From: Onchocerca volvulus
Taxonomy: Eukaryota; Nematoda; Chromadorea; Rhabditida; Onchocercidae
Length of the DNA: 64,000 bases
Reading direction: 5' to 3'
Assembly (NCBI GenBank): GCA_000499405.2
Contig: HG738145.1
Coordinates: forward strand, 1-64,000
The position numbers were made by a program, and so were the translations under genes. Of this stretch, positions 51,132-63,490 are shown piece after piece (positions within the stretch are counted from its first letter, which is position 1; every line of letters begins with the position of its first letter). Below the pieces are notes generated by a model that saw only the letters and a list, made by a program, of their open reading frames with translations, searched no databases and was not told the DNA's origin.

Positions 51132-51330
51132 TGCCATTTGGATCAGCATGAGAAGTGCTAATTAACTAACAGATTTCGAAGGTCAAGGAGAAAGATCAGT
51201 TTGATAACGAGAGTTTTCAAAAAGCTTAGACAAAATAAATTTATGAAATGTCAAACAATGACCTTAATTGACACGGTGACACTGTAGCCAATGTCCATTT
51301 ACAAATGTCTTTTTGAGCTACAATCAGTGG
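50551..51330 (-). repeat. right arm of the 780-bp U2 inverted repeat
   Basis: Inverted counterpart of 47654-48433, starting ttgtgcccag. Its outer part is duplicated once more in tandem (51330-51775). Confidence 0.9.
50746..50932 (-). ncRNA. U2: U2 spliceosomal snRNA, copy 2
   Basis: Full-length 187-nt U2 on the minus strand, to the eye identical to copy 1 over the 5' end, branchpoint-recognition sequence, Sm site and 3' stem-loops. GAACCC lies about 59 nt upstream (50986-50991 on the plus strand). It is divergent to the U5 gene at 51941. Confidence 0.97.
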
Positions 51331-51775
51331 AACAGATACTACACTTTGATCTTAGCCAATAGGCCGAGAAGCGATACTGTTCGATGAGCACTGCTGTCTA
51401 TTACCATACAGAGCAGTAAACTTTGGATGGGTTCTACAACTTTATTTTATTAAATCTCTCTCTCTTTCATCGCATAACGTGGAGCTATGAAGTTCTGTGA
51501 GAGAACAATTGCTATGGGCGAATAGTCAAAGAAAGAGAAAGAGAGAGGGAGAGAGAGAGAGAGAGGGAAAAAGACATGCCATTTGGGTTAGCATGAGAAG
51601 TGCTAATTAACTAACAGATTTCGAAGGTCAAGGAGAAAGATCAGTTTGATAATGAGAGTTTTCAAAAAGCTTAGACAAAATAAATTTATGAAATGTCAAA
51701 CATTGACCTTAATTGACAAGGTGACACTGTAGCCAATGTCCATTTACAAATGTCTTTTTGAGCTACAATCAGTGG
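50887..51775. repeat. tandem duplication of the U2 promoter, unit about 443 bp
   Basis: Unit A (50887-51329) and unit B (51330-51775) each contain the first 45 nt of U2 plus the upstream region, including the aag/gaga microsatellite and agaagtgctaattaactaacag. The two differ by a handful of substitutions and small indels. Confidence 0.9.
51331..51375 (-). pseudogene. truncated U2 snRNA (first 45 nt only)
   Basis: Perfect U2 5' end through the branchpoint-recognition sequence (atctgtt), then an abrupt switch to the upstream sequence of unit A. Its promoter block (GAACC at about 51430) is intact, so a short chimeric transcript is possible, but it has no Sm site and cannot be a functional U2. 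Confidence 0.9.
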
Positions 51776-51940
51776 AAAAAATATTGAGGTCAAAGATCGA
51801 TCCTGAAATTGAACAACTCAATCCTATTCAGTCGTATCGCCACTGAGAGCATTTTTCTCTGCTCGTCTCTATGAAATTCACTGAACCACTGCATATTTCT
51901 TGCATGCTTATCTATATCAGAAGTCGAGAGAGAGGTGCTT
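51776..51940 (+). promoter_or_regulatory. U5 copy 2 upstream region with candidate PSE
   Basis: GAACC at 51883-51887, followed by actgcatatttcttgcatgc, sits 58 nt before the inferred U5 start, the same spacing as in the U2 genes. The region is conserved in the other two U5 copies. Confidence 0.65.
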
Positions 51941-52053
51941 TTGTCTTGCTCTCCTGCATTTGACCGAGAAAATCTTTCGCCTTTTACTAAAGATTTCCGT
52001 GCAGGAGAGTATTTATGATTGTACTAACATTTTTTGGAAGCCCTGAAAAGGGC
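51941..52053 (+). ncRNA. U5: U5 spliceosomal snRNA, copy 2
   Basis: 113 nt, same length as copy 1. Loop 1 (cgccttttactaaag), its flanking stem, the Sm-type site aacattttttgg (52025-52036) and the 3' hairpin gccctgaaaagggc are all intact. Divergent partner of the minus-strand U2 at 50746-50932. Confidence 0.95.
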
Positions 52054-53470
52054 AATGATTATGGAAGTATGATTGATATCCGAAATTTTAGACAGTTGCA
52101 GGTTGTCGTGATGAAAGTGTGTGAATTTATTTCAAATATGTGGCATCAAAATCTTTGTCATTGAATATGAGTTATCTCAAGTATTGATTTGATAAAAGCT
52201 CGTCAACCTGATCACAGTTATGTCCCAAATTCAGATTTTTTAATACAACCTGAGTTTTTCAAAACCGCTTTCTCAAATCAATAATTAAATCAAACTTTTC
52301 CAAACATCAACATGAGCATTTCATTGTGATTATGAATAATTCTTATTAAACAAATGTAAGCATTGAATGAGGAAAAATGAATTTATATGATCAATGACGA
52401 CAAAAAGCTACGAATACATTTAATGCAAATGGTCCAAGTTCATCATGGAATTTTTTTCTCAATATCCATTTTCATTTTTTAATTATTTTCGACACATTCA
52501 AATATAGTATTATCAAAGGATGAAATACATTAATGCTAAATTACTGAATATTTCAATAATATTGGTGCTTGACTGCAAAATATTGTTCTTGCTATGCAAA
52601 ACAATATCTTTAAAAATTTTTTTTTTGTTAATTTAAATAGCTTTCAATAAATCTTATTATACTTTAGCATCTGATAAATCGGATTATTAAATACTTTCCA
52701 CTAAAATAAAAGAAGAAAAACGTGGATGTATATATTCTATCAATTCTTCATTCATATATAAACGATTCGATATGAAACAACAGCAACTGATTTGAATTGA
52801 TGGCATTTTTTCATTAAGGAATTTTTCTGTTTTTGATTAACTCCGTTTGATTACAGTTTATTTAATTTGAATTTGATTTCCTGCTCTTATCAATTAAGCA
52901 TGATAATTTCTTGTAGTCGCATGTATTTGTTCTCTAATTCATCTACGTTTTGGACTATTTTTTTTTTCGATTGAACAGGAATTTAAAAAAAAAAAAGTAT
53001 TCTGCTATTAATGGAATCTTTTTTTTCGATTACAAAAAAGTCTCACTCATGTTGTTTTTTTTTTTTTGTTTTCGTATTATTTAGTTTTGTCATGATTATA
53101 TATTACCGAAATATCCAGATTTCAACCAAATTTCATCTGTTGAATTTCGTTACGATCAGCAATTGAGATGTAGTAAAATAAGATGATATGCAGAAATTTG
53201 GAATTTCTATTTTGAATCAAATTTGAAGAGTGATTTGTAGTTATATCACCTATAATTTCTCATTTTTCATATGGAGCAAAAAGCTGATGTGCTGATAAGA
53301 AAATGAGCTCGTCTATCAAATCAGTTCATTCATTATCACAAAAGTATTAGTATTTCAACATGATTTTTTAATAGCTTATCTAGATCACAGGATTAGTATG
53401 TATTTTGCTGATCTTTATCAAATTTGCAAAATTATTTCAAAAGTTTCAATTCCCGGGAAATTTGCTATAA
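52054..53470. other. gene-free stretch inside the snRNA cluster
   Basis: AT-rich DNA with short homopolymers. No exon or further snRNA is visible. Confidence 0.5.
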
Positions 53471-53510
53471 AACAAACACTTTGATCTTAGCTAATATCCC
53501 GAGAAATGAT
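53471..53510 (-). pseudogene. degenerate U2 snRNA 5' fragment
   Basis: The reverse complement reads atcatttctcgggatattagctaagatcaaagtg, a diverged U2 5' end that stops before the branchpoint-recognition sequence is complete. Weak remnants of the U2 upstream region continue to about 53880 (agtagcaaacttggatgg, agaagtgctaat, gtcaaat), including the point where tgacatggtgac appears. This is the decayed U2 half of a third U2/U5 pair. Confidence 0.8.
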
Positions 53511-53982
53511 ATGTTTGGTGCGAATCACTGTATAATATCACATAAAGTAGCAAACTTGGATGGCAAACTTAACGAATTCATTTTAGTTCTATTTCAGTGC
53601 ATCACTTAAAGGTCAACGAGTACCATAAAGAGTAATTGCAATCGGTCAAATGGTCAAAAACAGGGAAACAGAGAGAAAAAAGAAGAAAAATACAAGGAAG
53701 ATGTGGTATTAGGTAAGCGAGAGAAGTGCTAATCAGCAAAAAGAACAGATGAAAAGGTCAACTTAATATGACGAAAAGGTTAACTTGATATGAGGTTTAT
53801 ACTAAGTAACTTTTTGAAATGTCAAATCCATTGATCCTAGTTGACATGGTGACAATTTCAATCAGTGAAATTCAACCGATCGTAACTTAGAGCATTTTTC
53901 TCTGCTCGTCTCTGTCATTCATTTGTACCACTGCATATTTCTTGCAGAATTATCTATATCAGTGGTTGAGAGAGAAATGCTT

Positions 53983-54095
53983 TTGTCTTACTCTCCTGCA
54001 TTTGACCGAGAAAATCTTTCGCCTTTTACTAAAGATTTCCGTGCAGGAGAGTATTCATGATTGTACAAGCATTTTTTGGAAGCTCTGAAAAGGGC
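53983..54095 (+). ncRNA. U5: U5 spliceosomal snRNA, copy 3
   Basis: 113 nt. Loop 1 and stem are identical to the other copies; the Sm-type site is aagcattttttgg (54067-54079) and the 3' hairpin is gctctgaaaagggc, with G-U pairs. The upstream block has gtacc in place of gaacc (53925-53929), so its promoter may be weaker. Its U2 partner has decayed, although the U5 itself still looks functional. Confidence 0.92.
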
Positions 54096-56556
54096 AGTGA
54101 TTTTTGATAACGTGATTGGTATTCAGAAGGTTTGATCAACCGTAAAATATCGTGACGTAACATTTTACGTGAATTCCCGTGAATTTATTTCAATTATGGA
54201 TGAATTTTTTTAATAAATAAGAACTTCACATGTAAATATTATGCAGAAATCCTTCCCACTTAGCATTTCAAAGTATTTTAATTTAAATGTTTGTTTGTTT
54301 CAGACAGATTTTAGATAAAGCTAATGTGGTAAATACTATTCTACCGGTGGGATATATGCATGTTTGTGAAAAATTCAAAGTTTACTAGAATTAACAGAAT
54401 GAGAATTGGAAAGTTAGTACAGCAAATTTTGGTGAAATTTTTTGATTGAAAAATAGCAGCAAAATTTTGAAGAAGTTTAAGATGGCTTTTTAATTAGTCC
54501 TAGCGTATAAGTTCAGAAAATTTGGCTAATTATCACATGAAAAGTATTCTATTTCGGGATCCTTTTTTTTGTTACAGAATTATCAAGAAATAAATTTATG
54601 AATTTAAATTTCATTTCAAACGACGTCACATCCGGATTATTGACAGTAATTGTCACCGCACGATTGCATTATTTGAAATATTTTTAGCGAAATATTTGAA
54701 ATTATCCCTATTATTTTTTTTGTTCGGTTGTATTTTGGCTATGCACCATTTATCACGGTATTAATTGCTATTAGTTATTGATATCAGAAAGATTCTGACT
54801 ATATATTTTCGAAATTCTGAAATTAATTTCATTTCGGCTAAAAGGCGCTTCCTTAAATTTGTACCAGTAATTATTTAATTGAACTTTACTAAACTGTCGT
54901 TGCATTCTTTTTTTTTTTTTTTTTTTCATTGGAAATTGAAAATGAAATTAAAACATACAAATCAGGCAATAATTTGAAAAGGAACAAAGTTTGAATATCA
55001 ATTTTGGAAGAGGAAATAATTAATGGATGAGAGAGTTATGCCATAAAATTGTCATTTTCAGTTCGTTTGCTAAGAAGAATTTTGTTTCATGATTTCTTTT
55101 CAACGCATTGCTTAGAATCAGAAAATTTCACTTCCTATCATCAAAATTTGGCTCATTTTTAATTATCGATATTTAATCTTCAAGTTTCTTTTATATTATT
55201 TCCAATAACAAGTTTCTTTTATATTATTTCCAATATCTTTAAATTCTTATATCTTTTCATTTATTCCAATTTTTTCTTAGCAAAATATTTTTCTGCTTTT
55301 TTTTTCCTTTTTTCCTTTTTTTTCTTTTTTTTACAGTAAAAAAAAAAAATTTGTCAATCAATCATTGTCGTACATTTTATTTTGTAATAAATTGCAAAGC
55401 TTGTAAGTAGGCGTATTTGTCATACATATACATTATTTACATTTTTTATCACATTGATTTCTTCAATGCTTATTTTATGCGTTCGAAACGATCCATCATT
55501 AATTTGTCAATTTCTTTGTTTTTTTTTTTTTCTTTTTTTTTTTTTTAAGAAAAAAAACACAATAATATGCTTTTCTTTTATTTTAACCATCTTACAATAT
55601 AATTATTTTTGCAAAAAATTGACTTAATTACACCATTTATTAGCTGAATAGGATAAATTTACAAAACGAAATTCAATAATTGTTACGTAATTGGTTATTT
55701 TCTTTACATATTGCATACATAAATTATGATAAATTGAAGGAGAATTTTTCAATAATGGAGAAAGTTATATTATTCAAACTTCAAACAAACATTCATTCAA
55801 TGTCAATCAATCAAGAAAAAAAAAAAGAAAAATGGCTTACAAGAGTAATATAATAATTATTTATTATTTCAAATAATAATAAAATGTCTAAAAAGAGTGA
55901 TAAAAATTGAACAAAGCTATATAACAAATGAAGAAATCTTGCGTTATAAATTTATGATTTTTTTCTTTTAACAATTTTTTTGGTAATTTATTTCATTTGC
56001 AATTTTCAAAAAACTGTTATTTCATTGTAAATTTTCAAGAAATTAATACTTCTCAAGAATTCAACTTGATTTATCTTTTTTTAGTGCGATATTCATTTGA
56101 TAAATCCTAATATATAATGTTTGAATTTTGCTGATAAGTCAATCATTTAATTCAGGTAAAATTATGATAAGTTAATCACTTGATCCAGGTAAAATTATCA
56201 TGAAAATTGATTGGAACAATGGTTATCTTAATCTAAAATTCAATCGATAAGCTAATCGAATATGTATTCTTTTCAAGTTTTCTCGATGATTCTTACGAAT
56301 ATTGTATTAATTACGAATCGTTTGTTATCTGCTACTGAGAAAAAAAGTAAAAATATTTTTAAATATGCATGAAAGTTCTGTTCGTTATTTTTACTCAAAT
56401 AAAATCATCTGACAAACAGGCATCATTTTTAAATCATATTATTGTATTAAAAAAAAAAAAAAAAAATACTTACAAAGAAAAACAGAAAAGATTGAAAGAA
56501 GCAAATTTCTACAGTAAATTAGGAATTTGTTAAAATTTGCGATGAATTCGCAAGTA
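54096..56556. other. gene-free stretch
   Basis: AT-rich DNA with T-runs. It presumably includes the 3' UTR of the minus-strand membrane protein gene near its right end. No exon or RNA is seen. Confidence 0.5.
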
Positions 56557-59155
56557 TTAAACATGATGACCACGTCGTAAACTACGATTCGTTCTTCCAG
56601 TTGTTATTGTTGTTGTTGTTGTTGCTGTTGCTGTTGTTGTTGTATTTGTTGAAGATTGATGATAAAATGTTGAAGTGAAATACCAATGTAAGCAACATGC
56701 TATGATTATTAAGATAAATTCAATCAAAAAGAATATTCCAAAAAATAATCTTTTATCATCTCCTTTTATCAAACCTGAAAAAAATTTCTTCCTCCTAACA
56801 ATAATATTTACCCGTAAAATTTAGACTTCCATCCTAATGTAAACAGTAAGTAAGATAATAAATTTGATTACTTATTTTATTGAAACTAATCCTCTATACG
56901 TTTAATGATTTTGTTTACCTTATTTAATACTTTAATATATCATGTGTTTTTTTTTAACTTTTGTATTGAAGAGATGAAAAAAAAAAATTTTTATCTGTAT
57001 TTTTTTGTTTGGAATTTTCCAAATTTTAAAGAAAATTCATTTCACTTTTGTCAAAAAAATATAAATTGCACTAAAGAAGATTGGAATGAGTAAAATAGCA
57101 AATTCAAATTTTTTCTAGTGATGTTGTAAAATTTCAAAAGGAAATTTTTGACAATTTTTCGAATGCTTAGAATTTAGCAATTGAAAAATTTTAAATCATC
57201 ATTGAATGTATTCTAAAATTCGAAAAATTAGAAATATCATTTAAGCATAAAATATTCTAAATTTGATTCTTCTATTTCTGCTAAGCATTGCTATCTCTTT
57301 CATAATTTTTTACTTCAATCAGAAGTCTTCATCATCTGAATATCATTTCTTATACAGAAATTCGAATAACCAGAAAATTAAAAAGTGAAATTTATTGCAG
57401 CTGAAGTGAGAAACAGAACGTAGACAAATTAAAGTTCAAAAACTTCAATCAAATTTGTGTTAAAAGAAAATTCGTTAATTTAAATACTAAATCTCAAATG
57501 AAATGAACTCTAAATATAAAAAAACTTTTACTGAATAAATTTGATTTTTTGCGTGTATCCATGATAATTTTTCGAGCATTATCATCGTTTCGCAATGGAT
57601 AAATAATGACAAATAATGTAATTGCGATCAATTTCAGAATGAAACCAGCAAACTGGAAATGAAATACCATTTAATTTAATTTAATCGAATAGTTGAAATC
57701 ATAATTTCCAACAAAAGCTTCTTCTTTAATTCATTGAAAAAGTTTTCTGTCCAGTAATGTCATCCGAACGCATAAAAATTATAATTTGCTTTCGTTTTAA
57801 ATTTCAAATATTATACAAAAAAATCCCAAGAGAATTATTTTTGGTAAAGCGTTTTTGCTAAAATTCAATTTCTTTGTTGAAATTCAATCCTTTTTGATTC
57901 TAAACTTTCACATTCTTTTCTATCTTTTGTTTCCTTTTTTTTTGGCTTTTTCTTTTTCTTTTTTTTTTTTAAGTTTTCTAAAAATTATGCTATTCCATTT
58001 ACATATTTTTGCATTTATTATTTCAAGTTTCAATTAAATTAATTTGCCTTCTATACACATGACTGGTACATTTTTCACTTATATTTTTTTTTTTTTTTTT
58101 TTTTATTTCTATAAAATTATTTCCTATTTCACTGAAACAAAATTATTGTCTGAAAATTTTGAAAATTAAAAAAATATAACATTCCAAATCCATACAATAT
58201 TTGTATTTATATTTAATTGACTGAAACAAAAAAAAAAGAGGGAAAATGCATTTGTTTAAATGGAAATTCAAAATTTTGCTTATTTTATTTGCTAATTTTT
58301 CGATCCATTTTTTTTTTTTTTTTTTGTTGAAATTTTAATACAAATTACTATTTGTGTTAATTCATTCTTACACCATTATTAATTATATAAAAAATTTATT
58401 AAATTCAAACCGTGATAAAAATGATTGGCCATAAATTTCGTCGCCGATTATCACTCAAAACAGCAATCGTATAAATCAATACAATACTAGGTAATATAAT
58501 TGTTGTTAATGATAATGGATAATTCAAGATAATAACAAATAATGAAGCTAATACATATAAAAATAAACCGCTTATTACAAGTCTCTGAAAAATGTTGATG
58601 AAATTAATCAATGAATTAAAATGTAACAAAAATTAAAATTAAAATAAATAAGCAAAAGTTTGTGATGAATAAATCGAATAATTATCGATTTATCAAAAAT
58701 TAAAAAAAAAAAAAAAAAGTTATTATATTCATTGTAAGCTTACGGTAATTATAATCATAAATTAACTTACAGACAGTGATCAAAAGTTATAACAAGTTAT
58801 TTAATTATCGAATAAATTAATCGTTACAGTAAAGAAGTAAGTAAATAAGTAAGAAATAACAAGTTATTTAATTATCAAGTAAACTAATTGTTGCAATAAA
58901 GAAGTAAGTAAATAAGCAAGAAATTATTTCGGAAATTTTCAAAGCTATACTTTTTGTACAAAAGGGAAAAAAACTTTTTTTTTTTTTTGTAATTAAAAAG
59001 GAAACTTTTTTTTCAAAAAAAAAAAAAAAGAAGAAAAAATGCACAAAAATAACCGTTTTATCACATTTCTCTCTGCAATCATTATTATTATGGCCATCAT
59101 CAAATTCCAATTTTATTTCACGATCCAGTGATAATGGATTACTGATGAATAACAT
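56557..59155 (-). CDS. four-pass nematode membrane protein (204 aa)
   Basis: Not recognised as a named family. Exons on the minus strand: 59054-59155, 58411-58584, 57532-57652, 56557-56774; all are GT-AG and phase-exact (0, 0, 1). The start lies 14 nt after atttcag with a stop in the leader, which fits an SL trans-splice site. The N-terminal 34 residues are polar (DDGHNNNDCREKC). TM1 is about 37-57 (VISGLFLYVLASLFVII), TM2 60-78, TM3 86-112 (FAGFILKLIAITLFVIIYP) and TM4 142-165 (FFGIFFLIEFILIIIACC). The tail is Thr-rich (residues about 175-195, from an ACA/ACC microsatellite) and ends in basic RTNRSLRRGHHV. Four short helices in about 200 residues recall tetraspan/LAPTM-like nematode proteins, but no motif proves it. 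Confidence 0.75.
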
Positions 59156-62040
59156 TTCATTCGATTATTCTGAAATTAAAAATTTAAAAGAAAAATGAAA
59201 AATTAAAAAATGACGAAATAATTTTTTCATAAAATTTTTATCGATTTTGATATTTTACGGCAAAAATATCATTCAAATCATTCGCAATAAAAAAATATTC
59301 ATTAAAATACAATCAACAATTAGCGAATAATTTCATCAAGATTAGAAACTAAACTGGCTTATAATTAAATTTACAACTCAAATTAATCCATTTAATTCTT
59401 TCTCAAATATTTCTAAATACCTTTTGAATATTTGCAAACAACTATCGGATTAAAATATTGCTGTTAGATACTGAAAGCTTTTATTTTCCTATCTCATTTG
59501 AGAATGGAAATACTTAAATGAAAAAAAAAAAAAAAAAGAAAAAAACCGAAAAATTTCAAAAAAAAAAAAAAAATTATTTTAGCTATTAAATTTAAATTGA
59601 ATTTGAAGATTGCATCTAAATGATCAATTTTTTTTATTCAGCTAATACAAAATTTAAAGTTATTGATAATGCCTTTTTCCTCCGCATTAATGCAAAATTA
59701 ATGATAAGATAAAGTGGAAATAAAAAAAAAAAAAAATAAATCGAATGGAGAGGAAAAAAAAACGAAATAATGAAATTTTTTTTGCTAAAACTCCATTTTC
59801 AAACTTCTTTTTCATCTAAAATTTCATCCGGAAAACTATCATTTTATTTTGAATTAGTATTAAATGTGCAGATTTGGGAATACTTTTATTGCAAAAAAAA
59901 AAAAAAAAAAAATTTTTTTTCCTTTTCTTCTTAATTTTCACAGAGAATTTGCTATTTTATTATTTTCACAGAGAAAATAGTTTAAAAGATACCAATATCA
60001 ATATGAAGTCAGTAGCTATTTTATATTTTGTTATTTTCAAAAGTTTTGAAATGTTTAAAAATTTTCGCAAATAATTGTCTTTTTAAATTAGATCGTTTAA
60101 AATGACGGGTGTTTACAAAGTTTACACGAATATTTTTCACAGAAATGATAATTTAAAGCTATCTTTAAACAAAATTTGAATTATACTGCTAATTTCAATC
60201 GTTTATGTAAATTATTAATTTCAAAAATTTATCATTTAAATGAATTTCAAAATTTGCAATGTCATGAAAATAAATAAAATGTTTTTTCTTTTTTTTTTTT
60301 TTTTTGAAGTTGATTAAAAAGATGATAATTTTATTTATTTTGTAGAATGATTTAAAGATAAATGCAAGAATAATATATGGTTTCAAAAATGAAAAAAAAA
60401 AAAAAAAAAACTAAATAAAAGAAATTCAACAAGAGTAGTTTTACTTGCAAATAACAACTGACTTCTTTTTTAAATGAAATTTAAATTTGAATTCAGAAAA
60501 AAAAGTTAAGCATAATTTCGAACACAACTTGGAGCAAAACATTGTTGTTTTTTTCGTTTTAAACACATAAATTACAAGAATCAATATTTCTGCTTTTTAT
60601 AATATAAAAAAAACATTGAATTAGTATTACTCATCAGTATGTTATTTTTTTTTAAAACTTTACAAAAAATAAAAAAAAGTTTAAAACGAATGGATGTTAA
60701 ATCTTTTACAATATCAAGTAAGTATCAACAATAAAGACAATATATGATCTAATTGAGTGTTTTCGTTCTTTAATTAAAATTTTGAATTATTAAAATTGAA
60801 ATTGAAGTAACGAATTTCAAAAATTGATGAGCACTTTTTTTTTTTTAAACACATTTTACATTCTATTACAATTAAGTTTTTATCATTTATGAAATTATAT
60901 CATTCAAAATGAAATAGTTCATAATATTCTTAATAATTATTTTTCAATATTCTTCGTGATCATTTTTCTCATTTTTCTCAAATCTAAATACGAACCATTA
61001 CTTAAATAATTACAATTAAATATACTAAAATTTAATTTCATGAAGAATATTGAACGATTCTATTTTTGAAGAATTTTCAAATCAATGGATTTTCTCAAAG
61101 AAATTAACTTAAAAAAAAAAAAAAAAAGCAAAGGAGAAAATTGAAAACATTTTCGTTTCATTCAACAAATTTCATTCATTAGTTTCATTCTAGAAAAACA
61201 ACATTAGAAATGTTCTAAAAGCAATTAATTGCTTTTTCATTTCCAATCTTCTTTATTACTCTACTATTGAGATGAATCATTTGGAAATAAAACTAATGAA
61301 TGAAATTTGATAAAATGTTTTGTGATGTCAGTTATAATTCTGAAAAAAAAAAAAAAAAAAAAATGTGTAGATATACGAAAAAAAAAATATGCACAAATAA
61401 AGTGAGTTTAACAAAAAATGTCTTTTTTTTAAAGTAAAAAGTAAAAGAAAATATAAATTCATTTACATAAGAACATAAATGAGAATAAGGCTAAGATTAT
61501 TTCCGTTTCTATTTATTTTTTATATTATCATTTATATTTTGTTTTTTTATCTTGTGGGACTTTTTTTTATTTGATTTTATAATGAAATTTATATTTTTTC
61601 TATTTTATTTCAGTGATTTAATAAAATTTAGTTATGCTATATCCCATCACAATAGTATTTTTTTAATTTGATTTTTTTTTATTTCATTTTTAATTATAGT
61701 CTATCTTTTCCATTACCGTTTACATTCGTTTCGCTTCATTTCAAAAGAATTTGGATCATAAGTGTATCAAAAATAACTTGCAAAAGGAATTGAAATACTA
61801 GATTAGGGACATCAATTACTGATAATTGAATATTATTGAATATTAGATACCTAAAAGTTATTACCAGCATGAATACATTTTCACTAAACAATTGCTGTTG
61901 GATCCGGAAAGTTAGAAAGATAATCAGAAGAAGTTGGTAAGAAAATTGCAAATGATTCGGATAGTTATTCCATGTAATGATGATAAATATTTGAATTTAA
62001 CTGATATTATTTGCTTACATTTACAATCTATTCATTTATC
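59156..62040. other. gene-free stretch
   Basis: It contains the promoter region of the minus-strand membrane gene and many A/T runs. A minus-strand hydrophobic frame at 61736-61951 has a stop immediately after its only plausible acceptor and was not called. Confidence 0.45.
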
Positions 62041-62096
62041 ACTCGTTCCATCATTAATTTTCTAATATTTTCTTTGCGATTTGATCCTGAAAGATA
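62041..62096 (-). CDS. possible terminal exon (weak)
   Basis: After a good acceptor (tatctttcag) the phase-1 frame encodes SNRKENIRKLMMERVINE and a TAG stop. No upstream exon with a compatible donor could be found in 62.1-64 kb, so this may be chance or the end of a gene lying mostly beyond the window. Confidence 0.2.
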
Positions 62097-62344
62097 TTCC
62101 GTAAAATTCACGGTAATGAAACATAAAATTTATTCCCATACTTTTATCGAATAGAAAATCTGAAAATGAAAATTTTTCTTTCGAAAAAAAAAAAATATTT
62201 TAATGAAAAAAAGAATGATGGAAAAAAAACTGATTGCCTTTTAAAATCTTTTTTCATCATAAAATGTTGAAATTGCATAAAATTTCTCGCCATATATCGA
62301 AAACGAATATTTTAAAAAGACCGACTGATTAAAAAATATTTAAT

Positions 62345-62580
62345 GACTCGAACTGACTGGAGCCAGCTAGTTTATGCGAATAAAAATGTAAATGTTTGTT
62401 CAAAATCTTAAATCACCAAGTTATTGAATACACGCATGTTTATCTACATAAAAACACACGCCTACTCAAATGCAACGTTGCATGAAAATTTCAAATCAAC
62501 TGGTGAAAAATTTGAAATGTTGTGCGGGAATGAACAACGAAAATTTTTACAGTTTTTAAACTTTTATTCATATAGATTAT
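62345..62580. repeat. dispersed repeat, partner of 13917-14450
   Basis: gtaaatgtttgttcaaaatcttaaatc, acacacgcctactcaaatgcaac and tttcaaatcaactggtgaaaaatttgaaatgttg follow the order seen in bestrophin-1 intron 1. The palindromic head is reduced to ctggagccag. Confidence 0.6.
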
Positions 62581-63171
62581 GATTGAATTTATAATCTTTT
62601 AAACTTTTTTTTACTTTCTAGGCAAATCTAAAAAGTATTATAGTTAATAAAATCATAGCAATAAACCTAACTGTATTGCAACACATACTAATAAATCAAA
62701 AATAAAATGTGATATCAAAGTTATGTAAAATATTTTCTTGCTGATATAATTGAAAGATAAAGATTTATTCCTCTGCTAATCAAATTTTAAGTTTTAGTAA
62801 TCGCAGCAAATGGAGATCAATTTTAGGAAATAAATAATGGAATTGAAAGAAATAAAGAGCAAGGATAAAAATAGTAAAAGAAATTAAGGAAATGAAAAAT
62901 AAAAATAAAAGTAGTTAAGAAATGAAGAGGAAGGATGAGAAGAGAAATGGAATTAAAAGGAAATGAAAAGTAAAGACGAAAATAGTAATGGAATTAAAAT
63001 GAAACCGAGGGCAGTGATAAGATTAAGTGATGGAATTTTAAAAAAATAAATAATAAAACGAGAAATGAAAGAAGAAAATGAAAAATAAAGATAAAATTCA
63101 ATTACTATCTAATATTACAAATCGAAAAATTCACAATATTATTACAAGCATAGAATTTCGAAATTTTTGTT

Positions 63172-63490
63172 AAAAATTGCTTGCCATTCTTTCATTTCAT
63201 CAGTGTTTTACAATTTCATCGATTGTTTTAAGATTGAAATTATTTAATCGATATTAATCGTTTTGTATTAAATTTTTTCAATCATAAAACGAAAATAAGT
63301 AAGTAAGAAAACTTCATCGGTTGTTTTACAATCGATGAAATGAAAGAATGGCAAGTAATTTTCAGTATTTCGTTATTTTATTTCAAGTTCCAAAAATTTT
63401 TTAGCAAATATTTGTATCATTTTTAAGACAAAAATTAATTGAAGGACATTAAATTTTTTCAGTCATAAAACGAAATAAAGTAGATAAGAA
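63172..63490. repeat. foldback with an additional direct repeat
   Basis: ttgccattctttcatttcat plus c (63181-63201) is exactly complementary to 63334-63354, and the pairing extends imperfectly inwards. The inner block aaattttttcaatcataaaacgaa (63269) recurs as a direct repeat at about 63450. No coding potential. Confidence 0.75.

Noticed and set aside
61736..61951. Hydrophobic minus-strand frame resembling a signal-peptide or TM exon
   Set aside because: The only plausible upstream acceptor leads into an immediate stop, and downstream donors give no continuing frame.
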